From DATJZH01 sp035499215 (GTDB lineage: Bacteria > Actinomycetota > Actinomycetes > Streptosporangiales > Streptosporangiaceae), in assembly GCA_035499215.1 (NCBI GenBank), contig DATJZH010000353.1, positions 1-10,888 of the forward strand: a stretch of DNA of 10,888 nt. The letters are read 5' to 3'. The position numbers and the translations under genes are program-made. The notes under the pieces are model-generated. The model saw only the letters and a program-made list of their open reading frames with translations, had not been told where the DNA came from and made no database searches. Shown here one piece after another: positions 6,194 through 10,888 of this stretch. Numbering within the stretch: position 1 is the first letter of the stretch; the number at the start of each line of letters is the position of its first letter.

Positions 6194-6858
6194 CAGGGCC
6201 GTCCGGCCGGCTGCCAGACTGTCGCCCGCTTGAGCCGGGCATCCTCCAGACCCGGCCAGGTCGGGACGTCGTAGCTGGCGACCGGCTCAAGGCCAGCGCG
6301 CGGCAGGTAGGCGCGGCCCGGATCACCGAGCAGCACCCTGGCGCCGGACGCGCCGGCCCGGTCAAGGAAAGCCATGATCCGGTCCGCCAGCCGCTTCTCG
6401 TAGCACGCGTCGCCGGCCAGGACCAGGTCAGCGCCGCGGGCGCGGCCGCCGAGCAGGTCACCGGGGGTGACGGCGAGCGTGACGCCATTCGCCTGCGCGT
6501 TGAGCGCGATGACCGCCGCGGCTAGCGGGTCGACCTCGCTGGCGGTCACGGCAGCCGCCCCGGCCCTGGCGGCGGCGATCCCTACCAGGCCGGAGCCCGC
6601 CGCCAGGTCGAGGACGACCCGGCCGGCGACCTGGCCGGGATGATCAAGCAGGTACCGCGCAAGCGCGGTGCCGCCCGCCCACGGGAAGGCCCAGAAAGGC
6701 ACCGGCAGCCCACGCTGCCCGGTTTCCCGCTCGATCCGCTCCCAGAGCACGAACGGCTCGTCGGCGAGATGCAGCCGGAGCTCGGGCAGCAGCGGCGGCG
6801 CCGTCAGCCGGGTGTTCGCCCGGATGAAGACCGCCGCGCCCGGCGCAGGCGCCACCAT
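6193..6858 (-). CDS. Class I SAM methyltransferase, ETF-beta lysine methyltransferase / Nnt1-like
   Basis: The 221-residue product begins with FIRANTRLTAPPLLPELRL (11-29) and PVPFWAFPWAGG (52-63). The SAM site is VLDLAAGSGLVGIAA (82-96) with the acidic pair ASEVDPLA (106-113). The post-motif DLVLAGDACYE (144-154) and the late motif LLGDPGRAYLP (176-186) match, from memory, the human ETFBKMT (METTL20) family and its bacterial homologues, often annotated as predicted nicotinamide N-methylase. Those methylate lysines on the electron-transfer flavoprotein beta subunit. The substrate here is inferred, not shown. GGAGG (6861-6865) is only 2 nt from ATG 6858 but 5 nt from the next codon, GTG 6855, so translation may start there. 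The gene begins 11 nt after the deaminase-like gene and overlaps the EamA start by one base. Confidence 0.85.
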   Translation of the reverse strand: MVAPAPGAAVFIRANTRLTAPPLLPELRLHLADEPFVLWERIERETGQRGLPVPFWAFPWAGGTALARYLLDHPGQVAGRVVLDLAAGSGLVGIAAARAGAAAVTASEVDPLAAAVIALNAQANGVTLAVTPGDLLGGRARGADLVLAGDACYEKRLADRIMAFLDRAGASGARVLLGDPGRAYLPRAGLEPVASYDVPTWPGLEDARLKRATVWQPAGRP

Positions 6859-6869
6859 AGCCTCCGGTC

Positions 6870-7214
6870 TCAGGGCAGCAGCGTCTCGCGCACGGTCCCG
6901 TCGGGCGCGGCGTGGAAGACCACCGCGTGCGGGCCCGCATCACGGACCGCGGCCAGGTCGGCCGGGTCGGGGCCGGTCCCGTCGCTCACCAGCGCGGCTG
7001 CCTCCAGGCTCGCCGCCCCGCTGGACGCTGCCATGGCCACCGCCAGGCGCAGCGCCGACAGCCGCAGCGATGGCAGCGCCACAGCAGCCGCGGCATACGT
7101 GCGCCCGCTCTCATCACGGACCGCAGCGCCCTCGGCAGCCGATACTCGCGCACGGGCCGAGCGGGCCAGCGTGATGATCTTGACGTCTTCCGGTCCCGGC
7201 TCTGCGCCGCTCAC
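6870..7214 (-). CDS. Cytidine deaminase-like protein lacking catalytic motifs
   Basis: The 114-residue product contains GPEDVKIITLARSARAR (7-23), GAAVRDESGRTYAAAAV (29-45), LRLSALRLAVAMAASSGA (50-67) and a C-terminal PDGTVRETLLP. It resembles actinobacterial proteins annotated as cytidine deaminase near corC and era. A working deaminase needs a H/C-A-E motif and a PCxxC motif to hold zinc. Neither is present, and the mature product has no cysteine at all. It is probably a non-catalytic fold relative with an unknown role. The GTG at 7214 is chosen because homologous sequence begins there and it follows the upstream stop by only 10 nt. Further upstream the frame would overlap the CNNM gene with low-quality Arg-rich sequence. 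Its ribosome site is poor, so coupling to the upstream gene is likely. Confidence 0.82.
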   Translation of the reverse strand: MSGAEPGPEDVKIITLARSARARVSAAEGAAVRDESGRTYAAAAVALPSLRLSALRLAVAMAASSGAASLEAAALVSDGTGPDPADLAAVRDAGPHAVVFHAAPDGTVRETLLP

Positions 7215-7224
7215 CTGGCACAGT

Positions 7225-8682
7225 CTAGTGCCCGGCTGCGCCCGCCGGCCCGGATCCGCCCGAGCTCGTGCCCGGCTCCCCGGCCGCCCGGCGCGCGCTG
7301 CCAGGATCACTGCCCGCAGGCCCGGCTGACGGCCAGCCGGCCGCGTGCCCGTTCCCCGCCTGCCACTGGCCGTCGTGCGGCCCGGCGGTGACCGTGCCCG
7401 GCCCGCCGCCCCCGCCCGGCCCGGTCAGGCCCGGCTTGCTCCGCTCCACGGTCACGGTCCCGATCCGGTTGCGCCGCCCGGCCAGGCTCTCGGCCGTCAG
7501 CCGCAGGCCGGCCACCGTCGCCACCGAGCCGGCGATCGGCACCCGGCCGAGCAGCTGGGCCAGCAGCCCGCCGACGGTCTCCACGTCCTGCGCCTCGATG
7601 CTCACGCCGAATAGCTCTTCCAGCTCCGCCACCCCGAGCCGCGCCGTTACCCTGGCCCGTCCCTCGCCGAGCCACTCCACTGGCGGCTGCTCGTTGTCGT
7701 ACTCGTCGGCGATCTCCCCGACGATCTCCTCCAGGATGTCCTCGATGGTCACCAGCCCCGCGGTGCCGCCATACTCGTCGATCACGATCGCCAGGTGGAT
7801 CTGGTACGCCTGCATCTGCCGCAGCAATTCGTCGATCGGCTTGCTCTCCGGCACGAAGGTGGCCGGCCGCATGATCGACGAGACCGCCTCGGCCGACTCG
7901 GCCTCCCTGTTGTCGTAGCTGCGAGTGACGATGTCCTTCAGGTAGGCGATGCCGACCACGTCATCCAGGTTCTCGCCGACCACCGGAATCCGGGAGAACC
8001 CGCTGCGCAGCGCCAGCGAAAGCGCCTGCCGCAGCGTCTTGCCGCGCTGCACGAAGACCATGTCGGTACGAGGGACCATGACCTCGCGCACGATGGTATC
8101 GCCCAGCTCGAACACGGAGTGGATCATCGCGCGCTCGCCGGGCTGGATCACCCGGCGCCGCGCCAGCAGGTCCACCAGGCCCCGGAGGTCTTCTTCCGAC
8201 CCCGACGGGCCATCGCGGTGCTCGCCGCCGGGGCTCAGCGCGCTGCCCGTGGCAGCCAGGAAGCCGGGCAGCGGGCCGAGCAGGCGGACGACAGGCCGCA
8301 TCACGGACGCTGCCACGCTGGCCACCCGCACCGCCCGCTGACGGCCCAGCGTGCGGGGGATAACTCCGGCGACCACGTAGATCACGATGATCATGACCGC
8401 TGCGGTGATGGTGAACGCCCGCCAGCCATCCCCGAGCCGGTCCACCGCGACCGCGGCTACCAGCACGGTGGCGCCGATCTCGGCCGCGACCCTGGCCAGC
8501 AGCAGCACCGACAGATGGCGCGGAACCTCCGCGAGCACCGCCTGCAGCGCCGAGGAGTCACCGGCCGGACGGCCGAGCTCCTTCGCGCCGGCCCGCGATA
8601 TCCGCAGCAGGGCGGTCTCGGCGCTGACGCACGCGCCGGCCAGCAGGATCAGCGCGATCGCAGCGACGAGCAGCCAGCCCAT
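7225..8682 (-). CDS. CNNM/HlyC-CorC family membrane protein with DUF21, tandem CBS and CorC_HlyC domains
   Basis: This 485-residue protein of the CNNM/CorC group is linked to magnesium and cobalt resistance or transport. An N-terminal DUF21 membrane part (about 1-145) has helices near 3-20, 58-80 and 92-108. It is followed by VREVMVPRTDMVFV (198-211), where the CBS pair (about 200-325) begins. The segment FSRIPVVGENLDDVVGIAYLKDI (229-251) lies within CBS1. The segment IVIDEYGGTAGLVTIEDILEEIVGEI (299-324) lies in CBS2. A CorC_HlyC domain covers about 335-413. The last roughly 70 residues (414-485) are Gly/Pro/Ala/Ser-rich, probably disordered, and absent from most relatives. ATG 8682 lies 7 nt after the ybeY stop, with GGGGTGA upstream. 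The frame extends upstream only as a shadow of ybeY. Confidence 0.95.
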   Translation of the reverse strand: MGWLLVAAIALILLAGACVSAETALLRISRAGAKELGRPAGDSSALQAVLAEVPRHLSVLLLARVAAEIGATVLVAAVAVDRLGDGWRAFTITAAVMIIVIYVVAGVIPRTLGRQRAVRVASVAASVMRPVVRLLGPLPGFLAATGSALSPGGEHRDGPSGSEEDLRGLVDLLARRRVIQPGERAMIHSVFELGDTIVREVMVPRTDMVFVQRGKTLRQALSLALRSGFSRIPVVGENLDDVVGIAYLKDIVTRSYDNREAESAEAVSSIMRPATFVPESKPIDELLRQMQAYQIHLAIVIDEYGGTAGLVTIEDILEEIVGEIADEYDNEQPPVEWLGEGRARVTARLGVAELEELFGVSIEAQDVETVGGLLAQLLGRVPIAGSVATVAGLRLTAESLAGRRNRIGTVTVERSKPGLTGPGGGGGPGTVTAGPHDGQWQAGNGHAAGWPSAGPAGSDPGSARRAAGEPGTSSGGSGPAGAAGH

Positions 8683-8689
8683 CGGCGGC

Positions 8690-9247
8690 TCACCCCGGCC
8701 CTGCAGCGCAGTCACCGCCAGGCTGGTCGCCGGCGGCGCCGGTGCCGCCGGTGCCGCCGGCCGCGCGCTGCTGCGAGCGCCAGGAGGCCAGCAGCCTGTC
8801 CTGCAGGCCGAACATGATCGCGTGGTCTTCCGTCTCGGCGTGGTCGTAGCCGAGCAGATGCAGGATGCCGTGCACGGCGAGCAGCTCCATCTCGTCCTGC
8901 GCGGCATGGGCCGCATCGCGCGCCTGCTCGGCTGCCACCTGCGGGCAGATCACCACATCGCCCAGCAGGCCAGGGACGCCGACGGGCTCCCCGCCGGAGT
9001 GCTCGGCGTGCGTGCCGCCAGGCTGCGGTGGCCGCAGCTCGTCCATCGCGAAGGCCAGCACGTCCGTCGGACCCGGCTCGCCAATCCAGCGCGCGTGCAG
9101 CTCGGTCATGGCAGCCTCGTCGACGAGCAGCACGGACAGCTCGGCTAGCGGATGAATCCGCATCTCGTCCAGAACGTGCCTGGCCAGCCCGGCCAGCGCG
9201 CCCTCGTCCGTCTCGACGCCCGACTCGTTCGCGATCTCGATGCTCAC
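8690..9247 (-). CDS. ybeY: Endoribonuclease YbeY (16S rRNA maturation factor)
   Basis: YbeY is a zinc metalloprotein needed for 16S rRNA 3'-end maturation and ribosome quality control. The 185-residue product has TDVLAFAMDE (61-70), LGDVVICP (95-102) and the zinc motif HGILHLLGYDH (126-136), giving the ligands His126, His130 and His136. The first residues, VSIEIANESG, match the family start. The GTG at 9247 is therefore used, with GGGGA 5 nt upstream; an upstream extension in frame would overlap phoH. The last 25 or so residues (QQRAAGGTGGTGAAGDQPGG onward) are Gly/Ala-rich and partly encoded by a 9-bp tandem repeat, beyond the usual family end. It lies 34 nt after phoH and 7 nt before the CNNM gene. 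Confidence 0.95.
   Translation of the reverse strand: MSIEIANESGVETDEGALAGLARHVLDEMRIHPLAELSVLLVDEAAMTELHARWIGEPGPTDVLAFAMDELRPPQPGGTHAEHSGGEPVGVPGLLGDVVICPQVAAEQARDAAHAAQDEMELLAVHGILHLLGYDHAETEDHAIMFGLQDRLLASWRSQQRAAGGTGGTGAAGDQPGGDCAAGPG
8738..8762. repeat. Short 9-bp tandem repeat at the 3' end of ybeY
   Basis: The unit GCCGGTGCC occurs twice in tandem plus a partial copy (GCCGGCC). On the minus strand it encodes the GGTGGTGA part of the YbeY C-terminal tail. It is in frame, so copy-number change would only alter tail length. Confidence 0.55.
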
Positions 9248-9281
9248 GCGGTCCCCGCTAGCGTGCCCGCCATCATGACCA

Positions 9282-10343
9282 TCACCGTGCCCGGCCGTCG
9301 GCCCTGCGCGACCGCCCGGCCGACAGCCGCGCGGAGCCGGACGGCCCCTTGCGGGCGTCGTAGCGCTCGTAAGCGTCCACGATCTCGCCGACCAGCTTGT
9401 GCCGGACGACATCATGGCTGTTCAGGCGGCAGAAATGGACATCCGGGACGCCGTCCAGGATGTCCTGGACCAGCCTGAGGCCGCTGACCTGGCCAGACGG
9501 GAGGTCGACCTGCGTCACGTCGCCGGTGACGATGATCCTTGAGCCGAAGCCGAGCCGGGTCAGGAACATCTTCATCTGCTCGGGCGAGGTATTCTGCGCC
9601 TCGTCGAGAATGATGAACGAATCATTGAGCGTCCTGCCGCGCATGTAGGCCAGCGGTGCGATCTCGATTGTCCCCGCCGCGGTCAGCCGCGGGATCGTAT
9701 CGGGATCCAGCATGTCATGCAGCGCGTCATACAGCGGCCGCAGATACGGGTCGATCTTGTCGTAGAGCGTTCCCGGCAGGAAGCCAAGCCGCTCGCCGGC
9801 TTCCACTGCAGGGCGGGTGAGGATGATCCGGTTCACCTCCTTGGCCTGCAGCGCCTTGACCGCCTTGGCCATGGCGAGATAGGTCTTCCCGGTGCCAGCC
9901 GGCCCGATGGCGAAAACGATGGTGTGCTTGTCGATGGCATCGACGTAGCGCTTCTGGTTGAGCGTCTTCGGCCGGATGGTCCGGCCGCGCGCGGACAGGA
10001 TGTCGAGCGTCAGCACGTCAGCCGGACGGGGGCCGGCTTTCCTGCGGAGCATGGCCACGCTCCGTTCGATCGCGTCCGTGGTGAGCTCCGCGCCGCTGGC
10101 GACCAGCTCAGTGAGCTCGCCGAAAAGCCGCTCGGCGACGCCCGTCTCGCGCAGCGAGCCGGTGACGGTGATCTCGTTGCCGCGGACGTGAATGTCGGCG
10201 TCGACGGCATTCTCGATGACATGCAGCAGTTCATCGCGTGATCCGAGCAGGCTGACCATGGAGTGGTCGTCCGGAATCACGATCTTGACCTGGGTGCCGC
10301 CGGCTGGCTCGCCCCTTCGCGTATCGCTGGAATTGTCTGTCAA
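9282..10343 (-). CDS. phoH: PhoH family ATPase (PhoH-like, with TTG start)
   Basis: This is a cytoplasmic P-loop ATPase of the PhoH group, linked by genome context and studies of relatives to RNA metabolism alongside YbeY. The 353-residue product has an N-terminal KH-like region (about 20-100, with IHVRGNEITVTG at 51-62), then TIRPKTLNQKRYVDAIDKHT (122-141). Walker A is GPAGTGKT (147-154), Walker B is FIILDEAQN (243-251), and TGDVTQ (273-278) follows. The last about 24 residues are basic and low in complexity. No ATG or GTG exists in frame between the upstream stop and the conserved N-terminus, so TTG 10343 is the start, with GGGGAAGGG 3 nt before it. It heads the minus-strand cluster phoH-ybeY-corC-deaminase-methyltransferase-EamA-era. 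Confidence 0.95.
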   Translation of the reverse strand: MTDNSSDTRRGEPAGGTQVKIVIPDDHSMVSLLGSRDELLHVIENAVDADIHVRGNEITVTGSLRETGVAERLFGELTELVASGAELTTDAIERSVAMLRRKAGPRPADVLTLDILSARGRTIRPKTLNQKRYVDAIDKHTIVFAIGPAGTGKTYLAMAKAVKALQAKEVNRIILTRPAVEAGERLGFLPGTLYDKIDPYLRPLYDALHDMLDPDTIPRLTAAGTIEIAPLAYMRGRTLNDSFIILDEAQNTSPEQMKMFLTRLGFGSRIIVTGDVTQVDLPSGQVSGLRLVQDILDGVPDVHFCRLNSHDVVRHKLVGEIVDAYERYDARKGPSGSARLSAGRSRRADGRAR

Positions 10344-10724
10344 TGGCCCTTCCCCGTGCGGCCGTGAGCGCTGGCCGACATCTCCGCCATGCTATCGGCG
10401 CCGCCAGCCGGCCGCGCGGCCCGCCGGGATCTCACCTGGCGGCTCCGGCAAACTGCCACTAAGCGGATCTTAACGTGTGCCCGGCCAATGACACGGCCGA
10501 CATATATGGTGGTGTACCGCGAACCTCGCCGCATCGCCCTTCTGGTGCACGGCTCGCCAGGCCGCGCTTCCCGCGGCCCATCGGTGTTGCCCGCGGCGGT
10601 CGCACGTGCGCGGACTCTGGGCTTGGGGGGAAATGCGATCGTTGAGGCTAATTTGTACGCCAGCGACGGATCCAGGGAACCTGACCCGACAGTTAGTGAA
10701 CCCGGGGATGTGGTTACGCGTCCA
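10344..10724. other. Divergent intergenic region between phoH and the sigma factor gene
   Basis: About 380 nt lie between two divergent genes and should contain both promoters. The stretch from about 10620 to 10740 is clearly less GC-rich than the rest of the window. I see an 8-bp palindrome CATATATG (10501-10508), a TAAGAT hexamer on the minus strand (10466-10471) and a TAATTT hexamer on the plus strand (about 10649-10654). None has a well-spaced -35 partner. Two short reading frames overlap the flanking starts (a 64-codon minus frame ending 10340, and a 33-codon plus frame 10633-10734). Neither has homology I recognise. Confidence 0.5.
10347..10355 (-). promoter_or_regulatory. Purine-rich ribosome site for the TTG start of phoH
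   Basis: GGGGAAGGG on the minus strand ends 3 nt before TTG 10343. With no ATG or GTG available upstream in the phoH frame (a TAG closes it near 10394), this element supports TTG as the start. Confidence 0.5.
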
Positions 10725-10734
10725 ATGCACGTGA
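10633..10734 (+). CDS. Possible 33-codon upstream reading frame ahead of the sigma factor
   Basis: An ATG at 10633 sits just after GGGGGG and two A bases, a strong purine-rich ribosome-site match though with very short spacing. The frame encodes 33 residues starting MRSLRLICTP and ends with a TGA (10732-10734) that overlaps a GTG in the sigma factor frame (GTGA at 10731-10734). That arrangement suggests translational coupling. Against it, the codons are not GC3-rich, two TTA codons occur in 33, and no protein family is recognisable. It may only be a leader or a chance frame. Confidence 0.2.
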   Translation: MRSLRLICTPATDPGNLTRQLVNPGMWLRVQCT

Positions 10735-10888
10735 CCGAAACTCTGGTCGCGGATAACGCGCTGGCCTCGGTCCCGGCTGCCTGGGACGCAGACCGTGCAG
10801 TGACCGCGCTCTACACCGCGCACTACCGGTCCCTGGTGCGCCTGGCGGCACTGCTGGTGCGCGACGTCGCGACGGCGGAGGAAGTGGT
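10725..10888 (+). CDS. SigE-family ECF RNA polymerase sigma factor, N-terminal fragment
   Basis: Only the first 54 codons are inside the window; codon 55 begins GT, so it must be Val. The residues AWDADRAVTALYTAHYRSLV (19-38) and RLAALLVRDVATAEEV (39-54) are region 2 of the actinobacterial SigE-family extracytoplasmic-function sigma factors, which bind the core polymerase clamp and recognise the -10 element. Such factors usually control stress or envelope regulons, often with an anti-sigma partner that would lie beyond the edge. The start is uncertain: ATG 10725 and GTG 10731 fit the usual short N-terminus, while the frame is open back to an ATG at 10506. It is divergent from phoH. Confidence 0.85.
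   Translation, partial: MHVTETLVADNALASVPAAWDADRAVTALYTAHYRSLVRLAALLVRDVATAEEV

Noticed and set aside
4944..6488. A 514-codon minus-strand frame across the EamA and methyltransferase genes
   Set aside because: It is an Arg/Gly-rich frame overlapping the EamA and methyltransferase genes, both of which have clear family motifs. It is a product of stop-poor high-GC DNA.
1..10888. Search for a defence system, prophage, CRISPR array, transposon or RNA gene
   Set aside because: All substantial genes are housekeeping or common actinobacterial families. I saw no spaced direct repeats, transposase, integrase or tRNA/rRNA-like sequence.

Overview
The window comes from a high-GC actinobacterium. The evidence is the very high GC content, the strong G/C bias at third codon positions, and the resemblance of GlyRS, PhoH, CNNM/CorC, the deaminase-like protein, the PNPOx-like protein and the SigE-family sigma factor to actinobacterial proteins I know. 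I cannot name a genus. No RNA gene, insertion sequence, CRISPR array or prophage is visible. This is largely a housekeeping chromosomal segment rather than an accessory island.

Layout from left to right. The minus strand first carries glycyl-tRNA synthetase (1256 down to the window edge, C-terminus missing). A small membrane protein of unknown function lies divergently on the plus strand (1453-1809) and converges on uppS. An 8-bp hairpin (1813-1833) sits between those two convergent genes. uppS (1876-2667) and recO (2684-3487) form a minus-strand pair 16 nt apart. A plus-strand PNPOx-like flavin split-barrel protein (3597-4088) is divergent from recO and convergent with era. Its stop codon and the era stop codon lie in opposite arms of one 9-bp inverted repeat (4085-4114).

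From 10343 down to 4111 runs a tightly packed minus-strand cluster: phoH, ybeY, a CNNM/CorC protein, a cytidine-deaminase-like protein, an ETF-beta-lysine-methyltransferase-like enzyme, an EamA-type transporter and era. PhoH, YbeY, CorC/CNNM and Era are a widely conserved neighbourhood tied to RNA and ribosome maturation. The deaminase-like, methyltransferase and EamA genes are inserted between the CorC gene and era, and are probably co-transcribed with them. Beyond phoH, about 380 nt of divergent intergenic DNA leads to the start of a plus-strand SigE-family ECF sigma factor that runs off the right edge.

Points worth a second look are the stop-codon-embedding inverted repeat, the deaminase-like protein lacking every catalytic zinc motif, the ETF-beta methyltransferase-like gene, an 8-G run near the 5' end of the PNPOx-like gene, and stop/start overlaps at phoH and at the sigma factor. 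I did not find a convincing novel multi-gene system.
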